A stretch of 64,000 nucleotides of DNA from Terriglobus albidus. Lineage in GTDB: Bacteria > Acidobacteriota > Terriglobia > Terriglobales > Acidobacteriaceae. The notes below the pieces were generated by a model. It ran no database searches and had not been told where the DNA came from. It saw nothing but the letters and a program-made list of their open reading frames with translations. Position numbers and translations under genes: made by a program. Below, in pieces: positions 23,269 through 31,838 of this stretch (its first letter is position 1; the number at the start of each line of letters is the position of its first letter). The stretch is from the NCBI RefSeq assembly GCF_025685425.1, contig NZ_JAGTAS010000026.1:1-64000 (forward strand), read 5' to 3'.

Positions 23269-25860
23269 CTGTCGTGGAGACAGGCCGATGGTGAAGGAGA
23301 CCATATAGCTGCGTCCGGGCAGGAGGCCCAGGGTGTCTCCTGAGGCTGGCGCGAAAGCGTAGCCGGTACGGTTGAGCGGAACCGAACCCGACGGGTTCAC
23401 GCTGGTGATGTTGTGCTGGTCGAAGAGGTTGTTGACGCTGAAGCGGAGTTTGGTCTGATCAAAGATGGAGCCGCGGCGCACGGTGAAGTTCACGTACATG
23501 TTGGTGACGTTGAACGGATCGATCGGCACTGCCTGGTTGGCATTGGTGCCCAGGACCGGGTTCAGTTGCGGACCGGTCGTTGAAGTCGGAGCGGCGTATT
23601 TGCCGTCATTCCACATCGGGCCGATACGCTTGTTGAAGATACCGAGGTTCAGGTACTTGTCCTGGAAGGTCATACCCAGGCTCTCGGTATTGGACGGCGT
23701 ACTGGCGACCCAGAGGTCATAGTTGGGATTCGGCTTGCCGCCAACCGTATCACTGACGTACTTCGCGGAACCTGCCGTTCCGTTGGCAAAAAAGCTGATG
23801 CCTTTGCCGAAGTAGAGATTGGTCTCTCCCTCGAAGCCCTTCGTGACCGAGTCGCCCTGCGAGGTGTAGTTCACAAAATTCGGATCGCTGGGGGCCGAGT
23901 AGGCGTTGCCAAAGCGGACATAGTAGACATCGGCATTGAGCGTAACCCGGTGCAGCTTAAGGACCGAACCGGTCTGGTAGCTTTTGGCGTAGCTGGGATC
24001 GGGCAGCGTCTTGAGCACGGCGGCGGCGGAAGTGCTGGTCGAGGTCTGGTTGATGTCAAAGACGCTGCTCGGCGGAATCACGCTGCCGGTGGCGAACTGC
24101 CCATAAACCGACCAGTTGGGACGGATACGGTAGTTGGCGTCCACCGAGGGAAGCACGGAGTTATAGCTGGCGTTGTTCCGCACGTACGGAGCGCCGTTCA
24201 GATTGCCGACCGTGTTTCCGTTATCAGCGTATTGCTTCAGATCCATGGTGTAGTGCGCGAACTTCAGGCCGCCGGTGAGTGTGAGCTTACTGGTGGCGTG
24301 ATACTCGTATTCGGCATAGGGCTGGTAGGAGTTGGTCCAGAACTGCTCGTGGAAGTTAGGCAGCGGGCTGTCCGCCTGGGTAATGGGATCCTGTGGGATC
24401 TGGTAACGGTCGGTCGTTGCCCACTCGTACCACATACCTACCCGGAAGATGCCGAAGCGCGAGACCTGGCTCAGGCTGGTGATTTCACCGTATTTACGAT
24501 AGCTGTTCAGCTTATCAGTGCCGCAGGGCAGAGCTCCGCTGACAGGTGTGGAGCAGTTCGGTTCGCTGACCGTGCCCTTCTTCGGTGTAGCCGCGTAGTT
24601 CTGCTTGTTGTTGTAGCTGTAGGTATACGGTTTGGTATCGAGCGACCAGCCATGACCGAGCTGCTGCTTGTAGCCGACGTACTCGAAATCCGTAGGCACA
24701 TGGTAGAAGTTGTACTTGTAGTAGTTGGCCTGCGTCGGGTCAGTGTTCTGCAGCAGGAAGTTATCGCCGTACTGGGCTACCTGCGCGCGTGTGGGGCCCT
24801 TGATGTTGGGTGTGTTGGAGTCCAGCCAGAGTACGCTGGCAAAGCCCGTCAGAATCTTGTTCTCAGAGAACTTGAACTGGTACTTCAGAGCGCCGGCATT
24901 GCGTGTCTGGTAGTTGAAGGTCTGGTAGCCATCGGAGTCCATGTGGTGGACATCGATAAAGACGTTGTTCCGCTTCGATGCGCCGCCGAAGTTACCCGAG
25001 TCATAGTTCACGTCGATCAGCTTGGTATTGAACGAACCGTAGCTGATGCCGCCGCGGATGTTCTGGACGTCGGGCATCTCCTTGGAGAGCAGGTTGATCG
25101 AGCCGCCGAAGGGGGTGGGTCCGACGGTCGAGGCCGAACCCGGAGAGCGATCGAAATCTACGCCGCCGAGAAACTGCGATGGGAAGAAGGCCCAGGAGTG
25201 GTGCGAGGGCGAGTTGGTGTCGTTCCACGGAATGCCGTCGAAGGTGATGTCATAGTTGCCGTCCGAGAAGCCGCGGAAGAACATCTTCGCATCACCCAGA
25301 CCTACGCCATTCGCATTCAGGCTGTAGGTACCGGGTGCATTCTGCAGAACTTCGGTGTAATCGGCAGTCGGTGCGACGTAGTTCTGGATATAGGTGGAGT
25401 TGACCTCGGTGCGGGCACTGCGGGCATCAAGCACGCCATCCATCACGGCGTAGGCGGCAGCGATGGAATTAGCGTTGGCGGCATCCACGGTGATCTGCTC
25501 GTTGGCGCCGCCGACCTTCAGGGTCAGTGTGACGTCCTGCGTGTTGCTGGCGGTGAGCTGTACGCCCTGGCGCGTGGTGAGGGCAAAGCCTGGTGCGGAT
25601 GCTTCTACGGTATACGTTCCCGCGGGCAGGCCGCTGGCGTTGAAGTGGCCTTCCGCATCGCCGCGTATATTGCGGACAACCTTCGTCGTTTCATTGCGCA
25701 GCACGATGGTTGCGTTCGGAATGGACGCACCAATGGCGTCTTTCAGGTTTCCAGAGAGAGTTCCAGTCTGCTGCGCGATGGCAGGCAAACCAAGGGAAAC
25801 GGCGACAAGCGCCACAGCAAAGGCAGCGCGCGTACTGGCTAAGAGAGAATGTCGAAGCAC
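23266..25860 (-). CDS. TonB-dependent receptor with carboxypeptidase-regulatory domain
   Basis: An 864-residue outer-membrane receptor. The start is taken as the GTG at 25860 because AGGAGA lies 7 bases upstream and it begins a signal peptide (VLRHSLLASTRAAFAVALVA, ending AIAQQ). A carboxypeptidase-regulatory domain follows (LSGNLKDAIGASIPNATIVL). The plug domain contains YTEVLQNAPGTYSLNANGVG, FFRGFSDGNYDITFDGIPWN and TPFGGSINLLSKEMP. The rest is a 22-strand-type barrel ending in aromatic-rich SYMVSFTIGLSPRQ, which lacks a terminal Phe. It is 55 bases downstream of a PAP2 acid phosphatase gene on the same strand, suggesting uptake of a phosphate-bearing or phosphatase-released nutrient. Its stop codon is supplied by element A. 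Confidence 0.9.
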   Translation of the reverse strand: MLRHSLLASTRAAFAVALVAVSLGLPAIAQQTGTLSGNLKDAIGASIPNATIVLRNETTKVVRNIRGDAEGHFNASGLPAGTYTVEASAPGFALTTRQGVQLTASNTQDVTLTLKVGGANEQITVDAANANSIAAAYAVMDGVLDARSARTEVNSTYIQNYVAPTADYTEVLQNAPGTYSLNANGVGLGDAKMFFRGFSDGNYDITFDGIPWNDTNSPSHHSWAFFPSQFLGGVDFDRSPGSASTVGPTPFGGSINLLSKEMPDVQNIRGGISYGSFNTKLIDVNYDSGNFGGASKRNNVFIDVHHMDSDGYQTFNYQTRNAGALKYQFKFSENKILTGFASVLWLDSNTPNIKGPTRAQVAQYGDNFLLQNTDPTQANYYKYNFYHVPTDFEYVGYKQQLGHGWSLDTKPYTYSYNNKQNYAATPKKGTVSEPNCSTPVSGALPCGTDKLNSYRKYGEITSLSQVSRFGIFRVGMWYEWATTDRYQIPQDPITQADSPLPNFHEQFWTNSYQPYAEYEYHATSKLTLTGGLKFAHYTMDLKQYADNGNTVGNLNGAPYVRNNASYNSVLPSVDANYRIRPNWSVYGQFATGSVIPPSSVFDINQTSTSTSAAAVLKTLPDPSYAKSYQTGSVLKLHRVTLNADVYYVRFGNAYSAPSDPNFVNYTSQGDSVTKGFEGETNLYFGKGISFFANGTAGSAKYVSDTVGGKPNPNYDLWVASTPSNTESLGMTFQDKYLNLGIFNKRIGPMWNDGKYAAPTSTTGPQLNPVLGTNANQAVPIDPFNVTNMYVNFTVRRGSIFDQTKLRFSVNNLFDQHNITSVNPSGSVPLNRTGYAFAPASGDTLGLLPGRSYMVSFTIGLSPRQ

Positions 25861-25915
25861 GAGAGTATCTCCTGATTTTTTGTTGTTACTTGGGCCGGAA
25901 GGTGCAGGTGGAACA

Positions 25916-26644
25916 TTAGTGCGTGTTGCCTGAGGCGAGGCGCAGCTCCTCGCGTGCGGCGGCGAGGTCTGTCTGAAACTTCGGATTGGCAAGCATGTTG
26001 CCGAAGGCGACATAAGCGATACGGCGGCTGGCTTCGGTATCGGCGCGATAGTGAACGCCGCATACCAGTCGGTTGTGCGCATACTCATCAGCGCGCGCCA
26101 GAATGGCATCGCGCTTTTCGGGAACCAGCTCCGCGAGAGTGAGCGCCAGCATGTAGCCAGAGAGGGAATGGCCGCTCGGATAAGAGTTATGCACCTCGGT
26201 CAGTTTGCAGACCGGATGCAGCGTCTTATCGGACTGATAAGGACGCGGGCGCTGGAACAGCGTCTTCAGCTCTCCGCCCAGAAAAGATTGGTCGCCTTTG
26301 ACGTGGGTTGAAAGCTCCGCGATGAGCGGCAGCTTTGCCGCCGTGAACGACGGACCCATAACAGTGCGGAAGACGAAGATGTCCTCTTCCTCATCGTCCG
26401 CTTTGGCGGCTGCGGCCTGTGCCGGCGTCCGAGATGTTTCGATGCGATGGACTTCAGCGAGTTCGGCGCGAGTCTGTGGATCGTTATCCGACGGCGGCGC
26501 CGGAATCAGATCGGCAATGTGCAGCATCTGCGTGTTGACGTAGTAGGGGGTATGTTTCGCCGGTGCGGGTGCCGATTGCGCACCTCCGCCTGCCTCCAAA
26601 GACAGCAGAATTGCCAGAGAAGAGACCACTATTCTGTTGTTCAC
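25916..26644 (-). CDS. Secreted class A acid phosphatase (PAP2 family)
   Basis: A 242-residue exported phosphatase. Its N-terminus (MNNRIVVSSLAILLSLEAGG) is a signal peptide. The PAP2 signature residues are complete: K127-x6-R134-P135 in KTLFQRPRP, P156-S-G-H159 in NSYPSGHSLSGY, and R192-x5-H198-x3-D202 in NRLVCGVHYRAD. The SYPSGHS form is typical of class A non-specific acid phosphatases such as PhoN. It would release phosphate from organic esters in the periplasm. It heads a two-gene unit with the TonB receptor downstream. Confidence 0.93.
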   Translation of the reverse strand: MNNRIVVSSLAILLSLEAGGGAQSAPAPAKHTPYYVNTQMLHIADLIPAPPSDNDPQTRAELAEVHRIETSRTPAQAAAAKADDEEEDIFVFRTVMGPSFTAAKLPLIAELSTHVKGDQSFLGGELKTLFQRPRPYQSDKTLHPVCKLTEVHNSYPSGHSLSGYMLALTLAELVPEKRDAILARADEYAHNRLVCGVHYRADTEASRRIAYVAFGNMLANPKFQTDLAAAREELRLASGNTH

Positions 26645-26784
26645 AATGGGCTGAAAGTAGCCAAGAAATGTGAATAGCAGGTGTGCCGTTTATGAATGGA
26701 AGGTTGATTTGCCCTGCTTTGGCTTGATTTCTGTGGAACTTAAGTCTGGCTTAAGTTTGGCTGACAGAATCGGATGACAAATCT

Positions 26785-26899
26785 TAGAGCATTTTCCCTG
26801 TTGCCAGGTATTCCGGAGAGGAGTGCAGCGGCGTTTTCATTGCGGAAAACGCCCATAGATGCGGAACCCCTACACGACACCTACAGGGAAAATGTTCTA
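26785..26899 (+). repeat. Dispersed TA-flanked element A, copy 3
   Basis: 115 bp, from TAGAGCATTTTCCCTGTT to ACAGGGAAAATGTTCTA, with the right terminal repeat differing by one base from the left. The right-end CTA (26897-26899) is the stop codon of the secreted hydrolase gene on the minus strand. Confidence 0.92.
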
Positions 26900-28072
26900 A
26901 CGCAGCAGACCTGCCTGAGGGATCTTTTTCTGGTGGACCCACAGCAATAACTGATCGAAGGCGCGGCCGACTTCATCGGCATTCATGGTGCAGTGGCCCT
27001 CGCGATGAACGTAAGTTTGCACGTAGTTGTTGCCGAAGCCTGCCTCTTCCACCATGCGGCCGTACAGCGTCATGGGAGTTGCCGGTACAAGAGGATCAAA
27101 GACAGTGTGGAGCGCCAGCATGGGACGGGTGAGCTTTCCGGTTGGGGTATACCAGGTGGCGACCCATTTGCGCGCCTTGTCGTCGGCGGCGTAGCGGCGG
27201 ACGCCGTCGTTGAGGGCGTAATCGGTGTGAGGGTCTTCGCTGGAGCGGGTATAGATATAGTTGCGGTTCTCGAAAGGGTTGCCGCCGGCCTTCCTCTGGA
27301 AATCAGCCATCTGCCAGGTGATGTACATCATCAGATTGGCCACCTGCAGATCGGTGTGTTCGTAGGTGATGTCGCGCATACTTGCGGCGGCCGCGGGATT
27401 TGCCTTCAGGGCGGTGAGGATCTTCTGGCGAAGGCCGTCATTCTCAGTGAAGTTCTGCGGTGTCGGCACCAGCGGAGGGAAGATGCCGGGGAAGTAGTAG
27501 TCGAAAGCGGCGCGCCAGGCAAATCGCCGCGAGGCCCACTCGTAGGTAGGTTCCACGGCTCCGCAGAGATCGAGACCTGCGACGTACGGCTTGGGATTCA
27601 GCTCCAGAGTCATCATGGTGAGAGCTCCTCCCATGGAGCCGCCGGCGACGAAGGTCTCTTTCGGCTGACCGTACTTCTTGGTGAAGTACTTCCGCAGACG
27701 TTCGGTCTCAGGGTAGGCGGCCTGCAGGGCCCAGCCCGTCTGGGAGTAGCCACTCTGGATCACGGCGAAGCCACGTTGGAACATGGGTCTGGCCTGATCG
27801 TGCAGCTGCGCGTCAGAGCGGTAGTGAAATGACCGCTCGCTGTAGCCGTGGTAGAAGACGACCAGCGAGTGGTTCCAGTTTGCCGGAACATCGATGCGAT
27901 AGGCTGCATTGCCCATGGAACCGGTCTCAACGGTGCCGGCCGGGGTCTTCAGGATGTTCGGTGGCGTGCTCGGACCCTCTTCGGCCTCAGGGGGGCGCTG
28001 GGCAAATCCCGTGGTTATCAGCCAGAGGCTGGAGATGAGAAGCAAAGCAACTGGGCGCATGGGTGAAGCCAT
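26897..28072 (-). CDS. Secreted alpha/beta hydrolase (prolyl oligopeptidase-like)
   Basis: A 391-residue exported serine hydrolase. The ATG at 28072 or 28060 starts a signal peptide (MRPVALLLISSLWLITTGFA). The nucleophile elbow is AGGSMGGALTMM near residue 157. Asp is in HTVFDPLVPATP and His in VHREGHCTMNADEV, giving a complete Ser-Asp-His triad. The oxyanion region is LVVFYHGYSERS. The family includes prolyl oligopeptidase-like and polyester or feruloyl esterase-like enzymes, so the substrate is open. The frame extends upstream into an element A copy (adding a MGVFRNENAA peptide), which I treat as non-coding. Confidence 0.85.
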   Translation of the reverse strand: MASPMRPVALLLISSLWLITTGFAQRPPEAEEGPSTPPNILKTPAGTVETGSMGNAAYRIDVPANWNHSLVVFYHGYSERSFHYRSDAQLHDQARPMFQRGFAVIQSGYSQTGWALQAAYPETERLRKYFTKKYGQPKETFVAGGSMGGALTMMTLELNPKPYVAGLDLCGAVEPTYEWASRRFAWRAAFDYYFPGIFPPLVPTPQNFTENDGLRQKILTALKANPAAAASMRDITYEHTDLQVANLMMYITWQMADFQRKAGGNPFENRNYIYTRSSEDPHTDYALNDGVRRYAADDKARKWVATWYTPTGKLTRPMLALHTVFDPLVPATPMTLYGRMVEEAGFGNNYVQTYVHREGHCTMNADEVGRAFDQLLLWVHQKKIPQAGLLR

Positions 28073-28108
28073 TGTAAGTCGAAGAGACGTCGCGCGCTGC
28101 GCCAGGGT

Positions 28109-28223
28109 TAGAGCATTTTCCCTGTTTTGGGTATCCCGGAAGAGGAGTGTAGCGGCGTTTTCATTGCGGAAAACGCCCATAGATGCAGAAGCCCTATGTT
28201 ACACCTACAGGGAAAATGCTCTA
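28109..28223 (+). repeat. Dispersed TA-flanked element A, copy 4
   Basis: 115 bp with 15-bp terminal repeats GAGCATTTTCCCTGT and ACAGGGAAAATGCTC and the internal GGCGTTTTC stem. Its right-end CTA (28221-28223) is the TAG stop codon of the EAL gene. Its left end lies 36 bp upstream of the hydrolase start. Confidence 0.92.
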
Positions 28224-29846
28224 TCCCTTTTCCTGATGGTCCAGCAGGAAACCGGTCAGTTCCGGCAGGAACATCGGCCTGGCCAGCAGAAAGCCCTGGG
28301 CGGCATCGCAGCGCAGATGGCGCAGCAGGTCGAGCTGCTCGGGCAGTTCTACGCCCTCCGCTACGACCTTCAGGCCGAGTTGATGGGCCATGCGCAGGAT
28401 CGACTCTGCCAGCGCCGCGCTATCTTTATCCACCTGGATATCGGTGACGAAAGCGCGATCCATCTTGAGTTTGTCAATAGGGAAGCGTCGCAGATAGCTG
28501 AGGGAGGAATACCCGGTGCCGAAGTCATCGATGGCAGTGGCGATACCGTGCTGGCGCAGCAGACGGAGAGAGTATGCTGCTTTCTCCGGATCATCCATCA
28601 GGGAGCTTTCCGTGATCTCCAGCTCCAGGTTGCCGGGAGTGACCTGATACTTCTCCAGGGTGGAGACGATCATCTCCACGAGATTGTCCTGCTGAAACTG
28701 GCGGGGAGAGAGGTTGACGGCAAAACGTGGACTGTACTCGAGGGTGGAGCGCAGGTCGCTGAGCTCTCGACATGCCGTTTCCAGAACCCATTGGCTGAGA
28801 GGGACAATGACGCCCGTCTCCTCAGCGACAGGAATGAACTTCGCCGGAGAGATAAACTCACCGGTCGGCTTACGCCAGCGCAGAAGAGCTTCCATGCTGA
28901 CGACCTCGCCGGTCTGCAGGTCGAACTCAGGCTGGTAAGCCAGCAGGAACTCGTTACGCCCGAGTGCATGGCGCAGATCGTTTTCAAGCGCCAGCCGCTC
29001 CAGCAGGGCTTTGTCGACCTCGGGATTGAAGATGCGGAAGTCCCCTCGTCCCGCGGCTTTGGCGCGATCCAATGCGGTGTCGACCTTGCGGAGCAGCGTG
29101 GATACGTCGGTGCCATCGTCCGGATAGACGGCTACACCGATGCTGGAGGTGATGTGGATCTTATGGCTGCCGACGGTGAGCGGCTCCGAGACTGTGTGCA
29201 GGATCTTCCGGCAGATCGCGGAAAGAGCGCCTTCCTGCTCGATCTTCGGCAATACGGCCAGAAATTCATCGCTGCTGATGCGGGCGAGGGTTTCGCGTGG
29301 ACCGATGGCGGTACGCAGGCGCTGCGCTGTCTGTCGCAGGATCAGGTCACCCACCTCATGTCCGAGCGTATCGTTGACACCTTTGAAGCGATCCAGATCG
29401 ACCAGAGCTATGGCAAACCTTCCATCCGGGCCACAGCGACGGATGCTATTGCGGATGCTGATCTCCAGTTGTGACCGTGTCTGCAGGCCGGTCAGGGCAT
29501 CGATGCCGCTGGCAGACTTCCTGCTGGCTTGCTTATCCAGCAGCAGAGCGACATTGCCCACGGCGAGTCCGCAGCCTAACATGGCGACGATCAGCGAAAC
29601 CGCCAACATGATGTTCGGGTGCCGTACGCCGATACTGCCGGCGGGAGAGAAGGATGTCAGATGGTAGAGAGACCATATGGCGCAGGCAAGCAGGGCGCCG
29701 CCGATTGCAGCCAGAATCTGACGTCTCCGCGGAGTCAGATCGGCGCGCCGGGCGCTCACGCGTAGCAGCCAGCATGCGAACAGCAGCGGGGCGAGCACCA
29801 GACCAGCCCAAAGCAACATGATTGCTGTCGATCGGCTTTCAGGCAT
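28221..29846 (-). CDS. Membrane GGDEF-EAL protein, degenerate GGDEF
   Basis: A 541-residue protein with about three to four N-terminal transmembrane helices (for example TAIMLLWAGLVLAPLLFACW and IMLAVSLIVAMLGCGLAVG), followed by a GGDEF domain and an EAL domain. The GGDEF signature is SSDEF at residues 191-195, so cyclase activity is doubtful. The EAL domain keeps EALLRW near residue 319, FIPVAEETG, and DDFGTGYSSLSYL near residue 438, so c-di-GMP phosphodiesterase activity is likely. It diverges from an active-looking diguanylate cyclase gene, forming an opposing pair. The stop codon is the terminal TAG of an element A copy. Confidence 0.92.
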   Translation of the reverse strand: MPESRSTAIMLLWAGLVLAPLLFACWLLRVSARRADLTPRRRQILAAIGGALLACAIWSLYHLTSFSPAGSIGVRHPNIMLAVSLIVAMLGCGLAVGNVALLLDKQASRKSASGIDALTGLQTRSQLEISIRNSIRRCGPDGRFAIALVDLDRFKGVNDTLGHEVGDLILRQTAQRLRTAIGPRETLARISSDEFLAVLPKIEQEGALSAICRKILHTVSEPLTVGSHKIHITSSIGVAVYPDDGTDVSTLLRKVDTALDRAKAAGRGDFRIFNPEVDKALLERLALENDLRHALGRNEFLLAYQPEFDLQTGEVVSMEALLRWRKPTGEFISPAKFIPVAEETGVIVPLSQWVLETACRELSDLRSTLEYSPRFAVNLSPRQFQQDNLVEMIVSTLEKYQVTPGNLELEITESSLMDDPEKAAYSLRLLRQHGIATAIDDFGTGYSSLSYLRRFPIDKLKMDRAFVTDIQVDKDSAALAESILRMAHQLGLKVVAEGVELPEQLDLLRHLRCDAAQGFLLARPMFLPELTGFLLDHQEKG

Positions 29847-30162
29847 TCGGGCTCATCCCGTTTTTGATCTCCACATCAAAACTGCATTGGCACATTTGGA
29901 CCACGCGGCTAAGGCTCTGCAGGATACGGAAAGGCGACTGCCCACCAGATTAGACCGCCTTCCGGAAGATACTATCGGGCCGGCGGCTCTCATCATATGT
30001 TATTCCCGGATCAAGAGAACCTTGAGAACCAAAATGGGTTTCCCTGAAGCGGATTACCAAACTGGTACTGGAGTGAAGGACGCGTGCATTGCTACAATCT
30101 CGCTGTCCGCGATCCGCGTCCTCACCACCAGGCTAGTTTCTCTGAGTGTGGCCGCTCCTGCC
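29847..30162 (+). other. Divergent regulatory region between two c-di-GMP genes
   Basis: 316 bases between the EAL protein start and the chosen start of the diguanylate cyclase. An open frame runs through it, but it lacks a plausible start signal and its composition is unlike the cyclase domain. No clear palindromic operator was seen. It probably holds both promoters. Confidence 0.5.
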
Positions 30163-31347
30163 ATGAATACGTACAATCTCCTGCTGATCAACGCGCTTAC
30201 CATGCTGGTTTATGCCGCGGGGCTCTGCTCGCTGCACATCAGCTACCGGCGCGCGCGGGGCATCTGGTGGTTCATGATGTCGTGCGTGGCCGCGGGCGCC
30301 TCCAGCGCTTTGATTGCGGGACATGGTCTTTTTTCGAGGAATATCCATCTCGGTCTCAGCATGCTGCTGCTGCCGGTAAGCCTCTGGCTGCGCCATACGG
30401 GCTTTGCCGAGTTCCTGCATGTCAAAGCCCGTCATCTCTGGGCGAACGCCGCTCTGGTCGCGGTCTATGCAGGTTTTCTGACGTGGTTTGCCGTTCTGCG
30501 GAATGACCCGGCACATGGCTTTGAGTTGCTTTCGGTGGTTCTGGCCATTCAGACCGCTCTGAGTGTCGAAGTGCTGCTGCGGTTCGGTATCGAAGAAAAT
30601 CGTCTGCTGCGCATCATTGCCAGCATTGTGATCACGTTGGTAGCTGTCTTTCGGCTGCTGTGGCAGGTGGTTGAGATTCGTTCGAATGTCCTGGGAATCT
30701 CCGGCGAGTCCATCGCTCATGCGCAGTGGCCGGTCAATATGCTCTTCAATGCGGCGACGCTCTTCTGCTTCGTCGGTATCTTCGTTAGTCAGATGGGGCT
30801 GGATCTGCGGGAGATTGCCAGCACCGATGCGCTGACCGGAGCCCTGAACCGCCGTGCCCTGGAATCCCAGGCTGCACGAGAGATGGCCCGCTGCCGCCGC
30901 TACGGCTTCCCGCTGTCGGTCATCGTCATGGACCTGGATCACTTCAAGCTGCTGAACGATACTCACGGCCATAACGCCGGGGATGCGGCGCTGTGCCTGG
31001 TGGTGCGAGACCTGCAATCGGCGCTTCGCGGAACAGACCTGTTATGCCGCTCCGGCGGCGAAGAGTTCCTGATTCTGCTGCCGCATACGGACCATGCGAC
31101 TGCGTTGCACCTGGCCGAACGCCTGCGTAAGCGCATCTCGCAGATTGTGGTGCCGGTGGAAAGCAAGAAGGTCGGCGTTACCGCCAGCCTGGGCGTGGCT
31201 AGCTGGAATGGAGCTGCGGAAAGCTGGACGACGATGGTCAAGCGCGCCGATGCCGCTCTCTATCTGGCGAAGAACGCCGGACGGAACCGGGTTGTCACAG
31301 GGGAAGAGCAGTCTTCGTCTGCTGAGACCAGCACCCAGTTGGCATAG
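30163..31347 (+). CDS. Membrane diguanylate cyclase
   Basis: A 394-residue protein. I choose the ATG at 30163 because MNTYNLLLINALTMLVYAAG directly begins the first of about seven N-terminal transmembrane helices. The C-terminal GGDEF domain has an intact GGEEF at residues 298-302. The inhibitory I-site RGTD lies at 289-292, exactly five residues before it. The metal and substrate block VIVMDLDHFKLLNDTHGHNA is also present. It should make c-di-GMP with product inhibition. The stop codon TAG at 31345 is the first three bases of an element A copy; without the insertion the frame would continue 12 more codons. Confidence 0.92.
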   Translation: MNTYNLLLINALTMLVYAAGLCSLHISYRRARGIWWFMMSCVAAGASSALIAGHGLFSRNIHLGLSMLLLPVSLWLRHTGFAEFLHVKARHLWANAALVAVYAGFLTWFAVLRNDPAHGFELLSVVLAIQTALSVEVLLRFGIEENRLLRIIASIVITLVAVFRLLWQVVEIRSNVLGISGESIAHAQWPVNMLFNAATLFCFVGIFVSQMGLDLREIASTDALTGALNRRALESQAAREMARCRRYGFPLSVIVMDLDHFKLLNDTHGHNAGDAALCLVVRDLQSALRGTDLLCRSGGEEFLILLPHTDHATALHLAERLRKRISQIVVPVESKKVGVTASLGVASWNGAAESWTTMVKRADAALYLAKNAGRNRVVTGEEQSSSAETSTQLA

Positions 31348-31475
31348 AGCATTTTCCCTGTAGGTGTAGTCCAGAGCATCCACATCTATGGGCGTTTTCC
31401 GCAATGAAAACGCCGCTGTACGCCCCTTCCGGGGTACCCAGCAACAGGGAAACCAGCAACAGGGAAAACGCTCTA
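31345..31475 (-). repeat. Dispersed TA-flanked element A, copy 5 (inverted)
   Basis: 131 bp in the opposite orientation to copies 1-4, starting TAGAGCATTTTCCCTGTAGG and ending CAGGGAAAACGCTCTA. The extra length is a local duplication of about 15 bp (ACCAGCAACAGGGAA) near the right end. Its first three bases are the stop codon of the diguanylate cyclase gene. Confidence 0.9.
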
Positions 31476-31532
31476 CGTCATACATCCGTTTCTGGACCTG
31501 CCTCATCCATGATTTTGGGGGACTCCTGAGAG

Positions 31533-31766
31533 ATGAGGCGGCAAGCTGTGGCGTCCGAAGGCATCGCCTCGATCGGCTATGACGAGAGCCGGAACGAGCT
31601 GGAGATTGAGTTCCGTCAGGGCGGATCGGTATATCGATACTTTGAGGTACCGCCCGAGGAACACTTCGAATTCATGGCAGCCGAATCGAAGGGGACCTAT
31701 CTCAACCAGGTATTCAAGCTCAGGGAGCACCCGTATCTTGTGGTGCGAGATGGCCGCCGAACGTAG
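31533..31766 (+). CDS. KTSC domain protein
   Basis: A 77-residue small protein that matches the KTSC domain: IASIGYDESRNELEIEFRQG, then VYRYFEVPPEEHFEFMAAES and KGTYLNQVFK. KTSC domains occur alone or fused to lysyl-tRNA synthetase-like or nuclease proteins and may bind RNA, but no function is proven. There is no signal peptide. It sits between element A copy 5 and a toxin-antitoxin pair, 28 bases upstream of the palindromic operator. Confidence 0.85.
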   Translation: MRRQAVASEGIASIGYDESRNELEIEFRQGGSVYRYFEVPPEEHFEFMAAESKGTYLNQVFKLREHPYLVVRDGRRT

Positions 31767-31794
31767 CAGCAGCACTTCTTTGATATTTTGCATC

Positions 31795-31815
31795 GCGTAG
31801 CCAAAATGGCTACGC
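31795..31815 (+). promoter_or_regulatory. 21-bp palindromic operator before the Phd/PIN pair
   Basis: GCGTAGCCA (31795-31803), AAA, TGGCTACGC (31807-31815) is a perfect 9-bp inverted repeat located 23 bases before the antitoxin start codon. Such a site is typical for autoregulation by a Phd-type antitoxin or its complex. Confidence 0.7.
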
Positions 31816-31838
31816 TCATGTTTAGAGGAACAGTTCCT

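Noticed and set aside
23950-25842. A 630-residue plus-strand open frame opposite the TonB receptor
   Set aside because: It overlaps a clear TonB-dependent receptor in antisense and shows only low-complexity Val/Gly/Arg-rich sequence.
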